DNA of 64,000 bases from Ornithodoros turicata (lineage: Eukaryota; Arthropoda; Arachnida; Ixodida; Argasidae). The DNA lies in the NCBI RefSeq assembly GCF_037126465.1, contig NC_088205.1:29061482-29125481 (forward strand). Direction: 5' to 3'. The notes beneath the pieces are model-generated. The model worked only from the letters and a program-made list of their open reading frames with translations. It ran no database searches and had not been told where the DNA came from. Positions 35,801 through 44,639 of the stretch are shown piece by piece (the stretch's first letter is position 1; every line of letters starts with the position of its first letter). Made by a program: the position numbers and the translations under genes.

Positions 35801-35860
35801 AACAGGCTTGGCCCCTCTGTGTGAAGACGAGCGATGATGAGCCCTGACCGAGTCACCCAT
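23661..35860 (-). CDS. Organic anion transporting polypeptide (SLCO/OATP family), complete, 11 coding exons
   Basis: This is a predicted plasma-membrane transporter of the SLC21/SLCO major-facilitator family, which carries amphipathic organic anions. The exons are 35860-35579, 35508-35169, 31086-30987, 30930-30809, 25538-25398, 25342-25253, 24837-24645, 24582-24420, 24364-24171, 24013-23949 and 23896-23661. All junctions are GT-AG, phases agree throughout, and the lengths sum to 1926 nt (641 aa plus stop), a normal size for the family. Family hallmarks in order are: the first membrane segment with LQGLITNGCV and TGLIGSLYSVSS (about residues 40-94); THFGQNRNKP after it; VGPATGF; the signature WVGAWWMGFL (about 250-260); FLVKMLQAQFSM; IPTGMIGILLGG; a Kazal-like extracellular loop with CNYDCSC and NPVCGTDGYTYYSPCFAGC (about 438-480); ESYKSVGLGVEWII; and a last membrane segment ending RKPLVAAPS. 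The chosen ATG has a strong AAGATGG context. The upstream in-frame Arg-rich extension reads through a GAA microsatellite and was rejected. The exact paralogue and substrates cannot be inferred. Confidence 0.93.
23949..24013 (-). CDS. OATP exon 10
   Basis: Acceptor CTGCAG|GTG, donor TCG|GTAAGT. This 65-bp exon encodes CIPESYKSVGLGVEWIIVR, the conserved block before the last membrane region. Confidence 0.92.
24171..24364 (-). CDS. OATP exon 9
   Basis: Acceptor TTAAAG|GTA, donor TAG|GTTGGT. It completes the extracellular loop (VYSNCYCINSTDS, DKCPTTC) and encodes the next membrane segment. Confidence 0.92.
24420..24582 (-). CDS. OATP exon 8 (Kazal-like domain)
   Basis: Acceptor CATCAG|GTT, donor AGG|GTATTG. 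It carries the cysteine-rich Kazal-SLC21 loop: CNYDCSC, NPVCGTDGYTYYSPC, FAGCHTEYNIENK. Confidence 0.95.
24645..24837 (-). CDS. OATP exon 7
   Basis: Acceptor ACGCAG|GGT, donor ATG|GTAAAG. It contains IPTGMIGILLGGMVISKY, a long hydrophobic segment, and the start of the extracellular loop (FHCNNIPYKNLNY). Confidence 0.93.
25253..25342 (-). CDS. OATP exon 6
   Basis: Acceptor TTTTAG|TGA after a 55-bp intron, donor TGG|GTATGT. It encodes SGLSSFLVKMLQAQFSM and TASTASMIM, matching the family block before the IPxGxxG segment. Confidence 0.92.
25398..25538 (-). CDS. OATP exon 5
   Basis: Acceptor ATGCAG|AAA, donor AAC|GTGAGC, phase 1 to 1. It encodes the intracellular loop (REAVMAQKQLEENQ) and the start of the next membrane segment (NKPFVFVCFAGAAE). 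Confidence 0.92.
26863..27057 (+). repeat. 60-bp minisatellite, about 3.3 copies
   Basis: Units start at 26863, 26923, 26983 and 27043 with exact 60-bp spacing. The shared order is GCAA(C/T)TTG(T/C)(T/C)GGGTA, then a GATTTTGATTGT-like core, then CAGAGAT(A/T)AC. Because 60 is a multiple of three, a plus-strand frame stays open as 20-residue repeats, but it lies antisense in an intron. Confidence 0.85.
28670..28860. mobile_element. hAT-type MITE
   Basis: The ends are CAGGGCCGGC(GAGAG) at 28670 and, inverted, CAGGGCTGGC(AAGAG) to 28860. Both are followed inward by GGGGCCC-rich sequence. The flanks are TCCGCAAG (28662-28669) and CCCGCAAG (28861-28868), a 7-of-8 target duplication. It is non-coding and lies inside OATP intron 4. 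Confidence 0.8.
29220..29345 (+). pseudogene. Pipsqueak/CENP-B-type HTH fragment
   Basis: A plus-strand frame contains NAASTQYGIPGRTLRRQL, the recognition-helix pattern of psq or CENP-B N-terminal HTH domains (A-x(5)-YGIP-x-RTLRR). These occur in pogo/Tigger-like transposases and related proteins. No DDE domain follows. It is probably a transposon relic in an intron. Confidence 0.35.
30009..30796 (+). mobile_element. Non-autonomous hAT element beside a splice donor
   Basis: The terminus CAGGGATGGGCA at 30009 is matched, inverted, by TGCCCATCCGTG ending at 30796. Identical 8-bp target duplications CCTGTGAC lie at 30001-30008 and 30797-30804. TATTTAAATAC-rich subterminal repeats fill both ends. 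Inside is a remnant of a hAT transposase C-terminus. The right duplicated target includes the first bases of the OATP exon-4 donor (GTACGT at 30808-30803), so insertion occurred across the intron start without destroying it. Confidence 0.92.
30432..30545 (+). pseudogene. hAT transposase C-terminal dimerisation fragment
   Basis: The frame reads SSAPVEMLFSFANLIVRPNR followed by RRLKEAVFEKFLILK and a stop at 30543-30545. This is the hATC dimerisation motif (S-S-A-P-V-E-x-x-F-S). The catalytic domain has been deleted, which marks the element as an internal-deletion derivative. Confidence 0.75.
30809..30930 (-). CDS. OATP exon 4 (signature WVGAWW)
   Basis: Acceptor TTTCAG|GTT, donor CTG|GTACGT, phase 2 to 1. 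It carries SSAWVGAWWMGFLYAG, the OATP signature. A hAT element begins 12 bp past this donor. Confidence 0.95.
30987..31086 (-). CDS. OATP exon 3
   Basis: Acceptor TTTCAG|CTG, donor AGT|GTGAGT, phase 1 to 2. It encodes AFQASAIVGPATGFVLNG and HFLKYYVDQG, the family's G-P-A-x-G-F membrane segment. Confidence 0.92.
31824..31992. mobile_element. Candidate short hAT-like MITE
   Basis: CAGTGTTGTAACCGCTAG at the left and CAACACTC near the right end form a short inverted pair, with GTAACG-like interior repeats. No clear target duplication was found, so the call is weak. Confidence 0.3.
32601..33731. mobile_element. TIR DNA transposon, non-autonomous
   Basis: GGCCGGGTTCACACTAACG at 32601 is mirrored by CGTTAGTGTGAAACCAGCC ending at 33731, both continuing into CGTTTTTC(T/G)CGTC. 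The interior ORF at 33198-33599 has no transposase domain. The superfamily is uncertain because no clear target duplication is seen. Confidence 0.55.
33880..34682. mobile_element. hAT-like relic, right end at 34682
   Basis: The right end GGTTCGACACCCTG has the same terminus as the fragment at 3525. GGTTCGAACCG-type internal blocks occur near 33890-33960. The left terminus is not identifiable. Confidence 0.3.
35169..35508 (-). CDS. OATP exon 2
   Basis: Acceptor CCGTAG|GTG, donor TTG|GTAGGT, ends in phase 1. It covers membrane segments 2-3 (VLLPVTHFGQNRNKP, GVGSLIMAMPYFVG) and the conserved DENFHRSVSSKYI block. Confidence 0.92.
35579..35860 (-). CDS. OATP exon 1 (start codon)
   Basis: 94 codons from MGDSVRA, ending in phase 0 at donor GTC|GTAAAT. 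It contains the first membrane segment and GLITNGCVNSNLATLEKRY. An alternative donor 18 bp downstream would add six residues not expected in the family. Confidence 0.88.
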
Positions 35861-35904
35861 CTTCTTCTTCTGCGCGATCACGATTACAGTTTTGCACGTA
35901 GAGC

Positions 35905-36015
35905 ACGAGCTCCTTCTTCTTCTTCTTCTTCTACCAATGAGATAATGGCCGTGAGCCACTAAGGGAGATTGGCTCCTTCTTCTTTGTTCGTTCTGAAATC
36001 TTCTTCTTCTTCTAC
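35905..36015 (+). repeat. (CTT)n microsatellite tracts upstream of the OATP start
   Basis: TTCTTCTTCTTCTTCT runs at about 35908-35930 and 35998-36013 lie in the presumed 5' leader or promoter of the transporter. They read as Arg-rich codons on the minus strand, which explains the misleading upstream extension of the reading frame. Confidence 0.8.
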
Positions 36016-36137
36016 CTGGTGTGGCACACAGCCAAAGGCAATAGGCCACGGGTCAATGGGTCGGAGCAAGCGAGGATTAAGGGATGAGGCTAATGACTAA
36101 AAGCGATGAGATGACGAGATGAACGATATAGTACTGA

Positions 36138-36300
36138 CCCTCTTGGTAGCTCAGTCGGTAATGTGTTGGTTTGCTGAGCTCGAGGTCGCGGGTTCGACCC
36201 CGCAATGGAATTTTGTGAGGATTGTTACAGTTCGCCGCGACGGAGAAAGTAGGAAATTCCAATTGGAGGCGGCAAAGATCTGCACGATATAAGGACAGGT
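36138..36300 (+). mobile_element. tRNA-derived SINE
   Basis: There is a Pol III A box (TGGTAGCTCAGTCGG) and B box (GGTTCGACCCC within the stem GCGGG...CCCGC), spaced as in a tRNA. They are followed by a non-tRNA body containing AGGAAATTCCAATTGGAGGC. The acceptor stem does not pair properly and the sequence continues past where a tRNA would end, so this is a SINE head rather than a functional tRNA gene. Confidence 0.6.
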
Positions 36301-36339
36301 GACCTGTGGATTGGCGACTGAGGAGATCAAACCGCTCCA

Positions 36340-36465
36340 TGATTTTGTACAGAACTCGGGAGACAAGAGGGATGGCCGCAAAGGCTGCAGTGTATGCGCC
36401 GCCTTGGCAAGGGCGTCAGGCGTCTGATTCGCAGTTATACCCGCCTGTCCTGGGACCCATGATAA
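36340..36465 (-). pseudogene. LINE RNase H relic
   Basis: The minus-strand frame reads SWVPGQAGITANQTPDALAK, matching the last RNase H block of LINE elements (W-V-P-G-H-x-G-I-x-x-N-E-x-A-D). The catalytic His and Glu are replaced (Q, Q), so it is dead. Confidence 0.5.
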
Positions 36466-36619
36466 GTCCCAGAAGTCCGCTTTGGTGCGGTGACGTCACA
36501 TGGACCCAGAAGTCCCCGTCCCCGTCGAGCATTCACACGGGACGAGAGATGGGAGCGGATAAGTCCCTCTCCAACAACACATATCAGGCTATGTGAACGA
36601 GGTTTCTCACTTTTCTGCA

Positions 36620-37245
36620 CTGTGACTGAACCGAAAAATTGATGTTTTGCACTTTGGGGTATATTTTATCTCAAAAATCCACAATGCAGGAAACCATTGT
36701 ACCAGTGAAATAAAAAAAAGAAACTGCTACCGTCAATGACAACAGATATTTCGCGGTCGACACCTTTGCATATGCAAAACCTGTCATAATCATAATAGTC
36801 AAAATCATAATTTATCTGTCGATGTTGTATCTTGCAGCAGGGATCACATTTCTAAGCAGTGCTCTAGTGGGTATCGTATTTGGAGATAAACTGGCTTGTA
36901 ACAAAACCCTCGTTATCCCTGTTGTTTTCTTATTTCGTGAAGACCTGTACACGATTCCCCTTTTTTATTACGCGGTTCTTCGAATCCCCTCTACTTTAGC
37001 GGTCAGAGCTGTAAAACAGCCTGTAGAAACAAGGGAAAAAAAATAAACAGTCAAAAGACGTTGCTCCGTCCTCAAGTCCCCTGCCAACACGAGGATCGTT
37101 TGTGAGTTGGAGGCGAATGGCCCGCGGAGTGATTTCGGTCCCCACGGACCGGACAAGACGCACATTTTGGCGACGCAGGCTGTGACGTCTACACCATACG
37201 CAGACTTATCCCGCGGATACGTCCCTAGTGTGAGCCCACCCGTTC
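36620..37245. other. Stretch without recognisable gene
   Basis: A plus ORF at 36822-37046 has two hydrophobic stretches but no family signature. No TIR or splice chain was seen. I consider it non-coding. Confidence 0.35.
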
Positions 37246-37249
37246 CTAC

Positions 37250-37570
37250 GCTCTAAGGAAAAAATATATGATTTTCTACCCATTTCGGTAGAGCTGCATT
37301 GCAACCACATTTCTACTCCAACCAGTTTTACCTTTTGGGTATAACTGCAGAGTAGAAACAAACTACAGAATAGAATTTGTCGTTCTACCAGCTTGGATAG
37401 GAAATTGTACCATTTTCTCTTAGCGCAAACGTGAGAGAGAGGAGCAAGGGAAAGAGACGCAGTCGCTTATACCCGCGGGGGAGAAGTCGCGTGCGGATTG
37501 GCACAAAATGGTAGAAGTACTGTCCTGCTGCAACTTTGGGTAGGAAATTCTACCGTTTTTTCTTAGAGTG
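37250..37570. mobile_element. TA-flanked MITE
   Basis: The left end CGCTCTAAGGAAAAAA (37250) and inverted right end CACTCTAAGAAAAAAC (to 37570) are each flanked by TA (37248-37249 and 37571-37572). Inward, CTACC and GGTAGAA blocks recur in both orientations. It is non-coding. It abuts, and may be inserted in, the LINE relic that follows. Confidence 0.65.
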
Positions 37571-37589
37571 TAGATGTGAGCAGGAGTGG

Positions 37590-38113
37590 AATCTCGAATC
37601 AAATGGAGAGATGGGGAATCAGGAGAATAGGTTCAAAAATGAGAGATAGGCAATCAGAGAAAACGAGAACACGGGAGAAAGACTGAGGCACCTTCTGAAG
37701 ACTTAGTAAAATACCCAAGAATTCTGTGAAGTAGATGGGAAGATAATTTGGAAGCCGAAGATATGTGCATAAGCCTAGGGGATGAAAATGCCCACTCCCG
37801 ACTTCTCGTCTTGGACCGATCCATCCGTAAAAATGAGAGGGTGGTGTTGCAACGAGAGAATTGCACAGCGGAGGAGAGAGTTCAGCACTGTGACTGGGCA
37901 CGAGCCACGAGGGAAGATAGAGGCTGTCCTGAAAACGAGGGAGGGATTAGTATTCAAGCTTAGATACAGATCTAAGAGGAAGATACAACGAGAACATGGC
38001 AATGACAGAAGACCCTCAGAAAGAAAAAGGTTGCTGCGGGTGTGCGCTAGGTCTTCACTGAACGCTGCGAAAGGACCGTATAGACAGGTTACAGAGGAAA
38101 TGTCGGCAACCAT
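37590..38113 (-). pseudogene. LINE RNase H domain, frameshifted
   Basis: The frame from 38113 ends with HHPLIFTDGSVQDEKSGVG, the first RNase H motif (T-D-G-S). The next block, LPIYFTEFLGILLSLQKV followed by VLVFSDCLS, is in another frame (from 37901), carrying the Glu and Asp motifs. The frameshift near 37780-37810 inactivates it. Confidence 0.65.
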
Positions 38114-38119
38114 GCGAGA

Positions 38120-39000
38120 ATATGTGACGGCAAAGACACTGCCTGCAGAGAGCTAAGAAGCAGGGAATGCTGGAATGGAAATAACATGAGCCATTCAGAT
38201 GGAGAAACCGGGGCGGGGGCGATTTAAAATGGGGACAGAATACTTTTTTCCACCACGAATCGATAAATGGAAATCCTAGCCACGCGATCCTTACTCCGTG
38301 ATCCTTGCGTCTAATACAAACGTGTCTTTGTCTTCTCTTGCGTTCTGTGACCAATAATATATGTTCCTTAATAGCTGTGAGTCACGGATGTGGCTAACCT
38401 TAACCTGTTCTCCCTTCGTCTGGATGTGTTTGTAATAAATTATCAGTTTTTAATGCAGCGCTGTGTTGTCCCATTCTCGTCCATGTTTTTGAGCGTTTCT
38501 TCGTGATGCTATAGATGCATAATCCAGCCTCTGTACTGAACTTGCATTCTGCATTAAAGGAACTGCATTCACCGCATTTTTAATTTCTTTCCCTTCCAGT
38601 TGCACCGAGGTAAAATAGTTTCTCAATACTGCGTTTAGTCAAGCCAACCAGCGCTTCAATGCAAACGACGTAAATACATACATAAATAAACAATTTCGGA
38701 GAAAAAGTGTTATTTATTATTTAACCAAACATAGGCTACATGGCATAAAAGTTCGCGACCTCCTAAGTGGAACGTATAGCCATTTTTGCCACACACTATG
38801 GTAACAACAACTTTACTTGAATGATGATGAATGGGGGGTTTCATAGCCAGGGGCGGTACTCTACCCCATTGCTGGCGGTAAAGTTGTGAAATATAATACT
38901 GAGTATCACCTGACAGCGAGAACCCCAGTCCTACGGTGGCCAAAAACCTGCTTGCAGAGCACAGCGTTGGTGGGCTGGATTTAGCCATGGATCAAGCAAT
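38120..39000. other. Stretch without recognisable gene
   Basis: This is sequence between two minus-strand LINE relics. No domain, TIR or splice chain is supported. Part may be degraded LINE. Confidence 0.35.
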
Positions 39001-39034
39001 TTTGACATCGTGAGAGGGTGCGCATCCAGATGAT

Positions 39035-40007
39035 TTAGAAACACTGAAAGTGTGGATCTGAGGTGGATCCGAAAGGTTGGTAGTGCGGACAATGGAGAAA
39101 TTTGTACTCTAGATCTTCCAGATCACCGCAGTGACAGCGTCTAGGGGAGTCAACATGTCGCACGCGGTAACGCCACTGAGCTGTACAAGCCACATTAAGT
39201 CGCATACGCTGAATTAATGCAGCGTCTTGACGAGAGGTGTTTCGTGGCATCCCGAAAAGCGAGCGTTGGATCAACTCTTGCAAGCATGGTTAGGGGGACA
39301 ATGTCAGTTGTCAAATGGCGGGAAGCTAAGGATACCACTAGACGTTGAATAATGGAACGATGGTCTCCTTTCGGCAGTGCAGTGCTCGCTCGTCTCCGAC
39401 ATGAGAGAGCTGCTTCTGCGGCGCTGCCAGCCTGCTCAGTCCCACGACACCACGATGGGCTGGAACCCACTGGAGAACTAGCGTGTGTCCTGCTTCGTAC
39501 ACACGCTGGTAAGTCATTAACAGATCCGTCACCACGGGAGCGGATGAGCCTCGTATTCCTGTGTTCTATTATTAGCTTGCAGTGCAGATATGGAGTCGGT
39601 TAACACTGTCCATTCTCGCGGGCTAACGTCAACTATGCGCTGCAGGAATAATAAAATGGCATAGAGTTCCGCAGCTGTTGATGAGGTTGGATGCGAAAGG
39701 CGTCGTCCTTGCACTACGCCTTCGGATGGTATTACAAAGGACGTTGCAGACTTGCCATTTCTGGAAGCGTCATCCGTGTGCACTGCTGCAAGCGGAAAAT
39801 TTTTCTTCTACCAGAGCATAAAAATGAGCTCGAAGGACTTGGGGGAATTTGGTCGCGTCGTACCGGAAGATCGGGAAGACCCATGAAGATGAGCGGAACA
39901 GGTACAGACCAAGGGACTTCCGGCGGTGTTACGTCCTTAGCTACGAAGCCACTGAGGCTCGGGCATGTCATCTGCTCTACTAGATAAAACCTTCGGGGCG
40001 GTATCAA
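39035..40007 (-). pseudogene. LINE C-terminal region: RNase H and Cys/His tail, broken
   Basis: Three minus-strand frames in order carry: TDDASRNGKSATSFVIP and SSTAAELYAILLFLQRI (39783-39529); LVLQWVPAHRGVVGLSR (39535-39338); and RMRLNVACTAQWRYRV with RCHCGDLEDLEYKFLHCPHY (39283-39035). That is RNase H followed by the LINE terminal Cys/His motif. At least two frameshifts separate the blocks. The layout fits an I-group LINE ORF2 end. Confidence 0.75.
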
Positions 40008-40009
40008 AT

Positions 40010-41800
40010 GTTCCTAATGAACGGGTGACGGCGGTTGTGCGCACGCAAACGGAGAAAGTGCCGAGCTGTTTCCCTTTCGCGTAGAACGTCAATTGGGAGT
40101 TCTTCAGCTCCAGTCAATGCCGCGTTTCAGCCATTCGTGGGACTTCAATCCCAGCGACGCAGGCGACGAGCAAACATGCTCCGAAGAGTATTTCGTGATG
40201 TTGTCGAAATCCTGTGCAGGATCGCAAGGCTGTAAATCATTGTCACCCGCACCGAGGCTGTCCGCCGTATTCCAGCTCTTCCCTCAGGGACCCCTCAAGC
40301 TTCGAGGGGCCATCTCAGTAGCTTTGTCAATTCATTTGGCACGCCCTCGCTGCGACTGCAGGAACCGCTGTCAAGGCTGTTGAGCCCACCAGGGATCCCT
40401 CAGGGCTCAGCGCGGATACGGTGGTAAGCGCCATGATACGCAGTATAACGCCATAAATGCCGCTACCTCTACGTAGTTCGCTTCAATAGCCTTGGCAGCA
40501 GTTCTTGCACGCGCAGCCCAAATGCATTGCCAAGGCTACTGAGAGGGTCCCTCGATGCAACTTGACAACTCGAGGCAACTTGGTGGCAGGGTACAAGTTG
40601 CTTCGACACGCCGTCTTCCGCGAGGGACGTTAACTGTGGTGTGCCGTGTGTCGAGATTTCGGCGCCTCAGGTGGGCAAAATTAATCCACAGACCCCACCA
40701 CTATGGCACCGCTCATGATCGCAGTTGTCTCGCGACGTAAAGCCAGAAATTATTACTATTATGACTGCTCAGGTCTATAGATTGTGTATCCATTAACACG
40801 ATGCGAAGCATCCATGCCGATCGCATACAGCTACCAGGGGAAACTTGTACTGTTGTCTGTGCCTTGAAATCAAGAGGCGTTTATGTTTAATCGCCCGGAG
40901 GCGCTCGGAGCGGAAATGTCGTCACAGAGCTGGCTCAAAGGCGTATGAGAATTGCCTCAGATACGCTCGCTCTGTGTTTGGATATTCGCTCAGAGTCATC
41001 TCCGAGGCAGCTCGCTTCGCTCGGGGTCTCGAGGGCGAGCGCCGATCTCGCTGTCCCACAATCCCCTTCAGAAAATGGCGGTTTCCAGCGAAAATGCGCA
41101 GTATATGTTCTCCGTTTGCCACACAATTGCGAATTCGCTGCAGCAAATCAGCGCCCATTTGTGCAGTAGCACTACGGACACGCCTGAAAGGCCTCGGAGG
41201 CCTCTTTCCCGACTAAACGGTGAGCATTTGGCTTTGCTTGTCGGTGCCAATATTGGCCGGGTTTCACCAACGCTGGAATGGAGACCAAGCGTTGCTTAAA
41301 CTTAACACTCGATTATTTTTTGCAAACGTTAGTCGGTGACGCGATGAATGTTTCACAACAACTCCCTTTGGTGAAGCGCAATTAAGCGTTAAATCTAAGC
41401 ACTGATCCAAGTTAAGCGACCGTTGATATCGGATCGCGTCTGTGCAGCGTGTCGTGCCCAGTGTGGCAGACGGCGCTTTCATTAAAACTGTTCTTGAAAT
41501 ATGAATGTCTTTGCCTCTCAAGCGCAAAATAAATGTTTAATATTTACAAATAAACTACAACAAATAACACAATTGCGATCATTCTGAAGTGAATCCGTCT
41601 TTTCGTTTTTATTTCTTATTTTATATTTTTGCAAATCGAAAGTAGCTACATATTGTATTACACACAATCCGCAACTTTTTTGCATGTTGCTGGAAGTTGC
41701 TTTATTGCACGAAATCATTCCACAAGCCACATAAATTTCTGTACGCTGAATTGTGAACAGTTACATTTCCCATTCTTTCATGCACATTACTCCGCGTCCT
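40010..41800. other. GC-rich stretch without recognisable gene
   Basis: Overlapping ORFs on both strands at 40845-41300 come from high GC content rather than a protein family. GGGTTTCACCAACGCTGG near 41259 resembles a Harbinger-type terminus for the element to the right, but I could not find its partner. Confidence 0.35.
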
Positions 41801-42139
41801 AATGCAGATTGATGCTGCGATTTTACAGGACAGCCCCAAGACTCAGCGCCACTGCTGTGGCACAACAAGTCAACACTTGCATTGATCCGTGCTGTTGAAT
41901 CACGCATGCGCCAGTTTGACGTTGCACCCACAAAAAAAAAGAGGTATTTCCCCATTCTACCTGGTTCTACTGAGTCGTAATGCAGATTGATGCTGCGATT
42001 TTACAGGACAGCCCCAAGACTCAGCGCCACTGCTGTGGCACAGCAAGTCAACACTTGCATTGATCCGTGCTGTTGAATCACGCATGCGCCAGTTTGACGT
42101 TGCACCCACAAAAGAAAGAGGTATTTGCCCATTCTACCC
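41801..42139 (+). repeat. Direct tandem duplication, period 178 bp
   Basis: AATGCAGATTGATGCTGCGA starts at 41801 and again at 41979. About 160 bp is nearly identical, differing at a few bases and in the length of an A-run. The second copy leads into the SANT-like exon. Confidence 0.9.
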
Positions 42140-42233
42140 GCATGATGTTGCAAACATGTCAAGGGGGATACTTTGGGGTAATTTGAGTAGCATCAAAAAC
42201 ATGCAAAGTGGAACAAAACATTATTTATTGCAG

Positions 42234-43405
42234 GTGTGGAAAGACATAGCCAGTGAACTGGCAAACATTGGAATCATCGCAACATGGGAACAGTGTGACA
42301 CAAAGTGGAAAAGGCTGAAGAAAAAGTACAAATCCATGAAGGACCATAACAAAAGATCAGGAAATTCCCGGAAGCTGTGGGACCTTTTTGAGGTAACTGC
42401 GTATGTGTGTGTATGAGTTCATCATGGTAAAAGCACAGACAGGGAAGCACAACGAAGAACAGACACTCACACACAATGTCTCAAGCACAGCTAATGTTTA
42501 ATAGAGGTACACACATTTTAAAGACACAAGAGGGTCACAGAGGAGAGGTGGCTGAGGAAAGGCCAACAAACTTTCCAAAACTTAGAAGGTCAATGAGGGC
42601 TTCCTTATGCAGTTCCCACTTGAACGGATTGAGAACGATGTAGCAGACGGTAGGTGGAGTCAGTGAGTGCCAATGTCCAAACCCACACCTCTCATATTTC
42701 TGGTCACGTGTGCTACCATTACGCCGTGCCAACATCACACTCTCGTCAACATATACCAGGGCGGCGTTCAAGAAGACACGGGCACACATTCATTCTTGGC
42801 CATTCTCTCTTACATTTTCTTCCAAGCACACTTGCGTCCACACATAGAGGAACGCGACATGTACACCATTTACAAAGTTGCTTGCCACAAAGGAACACAA
42901 CAGCTACAACACTCAAGGTGCTTAATGATCTCAGGGTTCTAATACGATCATCTTTTTGTTTCTCCAATATAGCACAAACCACAACGTGACGATATTTCAT
43001 AAATGACAAGCAACATAGTTGGTCAGGTCTCACTGTGATGAACTGTAGTCACCAGCTGGTTTCCTTTATAGCATGCAATGTGTGTATGAATGCTGTGTAC
43101 ATTTATATGCTCGCCTTTGCACATGTTTGAAATCTTTAGGTCATGGACACCATACTTGCAAACGACCGGAGGTGTCTCCGCTAAGCACTTGCAGCAGCTT
43201 GCTTGGGTCATCATCTCCTGATTCTCGGGAAGGAGCCTCAGAGCCTCCTGCCGAGGCCTCATCACAGGATAGTGTGAATGTCCCGCCAAGGCGTGTAGCA
43301 CGCAGAAGGAGAGCACGGTGTGATGCTGATGTGCGCCGTGCTGAAAAGATGAAACGAATGGACAGATTCCTCGACCTATTCGAGAAACTTGTTGAAAAGA
43401 TTTAG
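42234..43405 (+). pseudogene. SANT/Myb-like (trihelix) DNA-binding protein of a Harbinger element
   Basis: Exon 42234-42392 (acceptor TTGCAG, donor GAG|GTAACT) encodes VWKDIASELANIGIIATWEQ and CDTKWKRLKKKYKSMKDHN, the helices of a SANT/MADF-like domain. Exon 43140-43405 (acceptor TCTTTAG) begins VMDTILAND in phase with it, but the rest (RPEVSPLSTCSS, RRAEKMKRMDRFLDLFEKLV, stop 43403-43405) is one frame off. A frameshift lies near 43158-43166. The first SANT helix is missing upstream. Harbinger elements typically carry such a protein together with the nuclease. The copy is inactive. Confidence 0.65.
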
Positions 43406-43511
43406 CCATGACATGTAAAAGAAGAAATTAAGCGTTGTTTGCAAATTATCTCTCAAAAGTGAGAGCACTTGCAATCATATCTCGTTTCACAGCACCGACA
43501 TTGGCATCTCG

Positions 43512-44639
43512 TTGACAATTAGAAGAGACAGAAGAAACCGAAATATTGAGGATGCCCGCCCCGCATCGGCCTTTGGCGGCGCCGTCCGCCGTCTTAAGGC
43601 TATCCTCCCGGATCGCTCCTCAGGTGTATCCTACGCCCCTCCTTTATGGGCCCTTGCCAAGCCCCGGGTATTGACCAGCGTCCCTGGCCTAGGCCGAAAT
43701 AGGGAGACGCCGTTAGCCGTTGTGCGTCAGCTCGTCCTCGAATACCTATCGACGCATCATCAACAGCGTCAAGCGATCTATACAGACGGATCCGTAACAC
43801 TTGATGGGGCCACTGCAGCCATCTACGTTCCTCAAGGTAACATCGAGCAAGCTTTCAGGCTCTCCCATACCACCTCCTCCACCGAAGCCGAGCTCTTCGC
43901 AATCCACGTGGCCCTCCGGCACATCACGACATCGCCCCCAGGAACCTGGACGATCCTGTCGGACAGCAAGGCGGCACTGGAGACACTCGACTCATACTGC
44001 ACCAAAACAACGAACGACCTACACACAATGGCAATGTCCCTAGCCAACACCGCCCTTGCTTCCGGGCACAATATATGTCTGCAGTGGATACCCAGCCACA
44101 TTGGCCTCGGCGGGAACGATCGAGCAGATGCTGCGGCCAGCCGCGCACACGAACAACCCGACGCCGCGGCGCGCATACCGCTCACCCCTTCGGCTTGCCG
44201 CATCCAGATCCGCCGCTGGGCCGCCCAAGAGGCGCAGAGATTCATTCGAGAATCTGCCCGTTTCAACGACTTCCTTCGCTCCATCGACCCGGCGGTGGAG
44301 TTCTCCCCACCACGACGTCTCCAAAGACCACAAGAGACACTCCTCCACCGACTGCGCCTCAACTTGGCATACACGCCACCGGTCCAGCGCATGATGGGGA
44401 GGCAGATCTCGGCCCTCTGCGATGCTTGCGAAGTGGTTGCGGACACATCGCACCTCCTGCTGACCTGCCCCAAGTACACCAACCATCGGGCTACCCTCTT
44501 CCGCTGCCTCGAACGTTTCGGGCACAACCAGCTCACGCTGGCCGCACTTCTTGGCCCTGTGCCTCAGCACCAACAGTGGGCCGTCACAACTGCTTTACTG
44601 CACTTTCTGAAGTGCACTGGCCTGGCCTCTAAGCTCTGA
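43512..44639 (+). CDS. LINE ORF2 C-terminal part: RNase H and Cys/His motif (375 codons, open)
   Basis: This is the longest intact ORF in the window. RNase H blocks occur in order: AIYTDGSVTLDGATAAIYVP (first Asp), TEAELFAIHVALRHI (Glu), TILSDSKAALE (Asp) and LQWIPSHIGLGGNDRADAA (His/Asp). They are followed by a spacer and the LINE C-terminal zinc-like motif CDACEVVADTSHLLLTCPKY. It ends in LGPVPQHQ...LKCTGLASKL. The reverse transcriptase and endonuclease are missing because of 5' truncation, and the apparent start is not a real initiation site. The open frame with catalytic residues present means this insertion is young relative to its neighbours. Confidence 0.85.
   Translation: MTIRRDRRNRNIEDARPASAFGGAVRRLKAILPDRSSGVSYAPPLWALAKPRVLTSVPGLGRNRETPLAVVRQLVLEYLSTHHQQRQAIYTDGSVTLDGATAAIYVPQGNIEQAFRLSHTTSSTEAELFAIHVALRHITTSPPGTWTILSDSKAALETLDSYCTKTTNDLHTMAMSLANTALASGHNICLQWIPSHIGLGGNDRADAAASRAHEQPDAAARIPLTPSACRIQIRRWAAQEAQRFIRESARFNDFLRSIDPAVEFSPPRRLQRPQETLLHRLRLNLAYTPPVQRMMGRQISALCDACEVVADTSHLLLTCPKYTNHRATLFRCLERFGHNQLTLAALLGPVPQHQQWAVTTALLHFLKCTGLASKL

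Noticed and set aside
35861..36049. N-terminal extension of the OATP reading frame
   Set aside because: The extension is mostly Arg runs from a GAA/CTT microsatellite. The ATG at 35860 has a better context and gives a normal family length.
36138..36215. Possible tRNA gene (A and B boxes present)
   Set aside because: The acceptor stem does not close, the anticodon arm is poor, and a SINE-like body follows, so it is called a tRNA-derived SINE instead.
43832..44573. Long minus-strand ORFs (up to 234 codons)
   Set aside because: They are shadows of the GC-rich LINE RNase H ORF on the plus strand, with no domain of their own.
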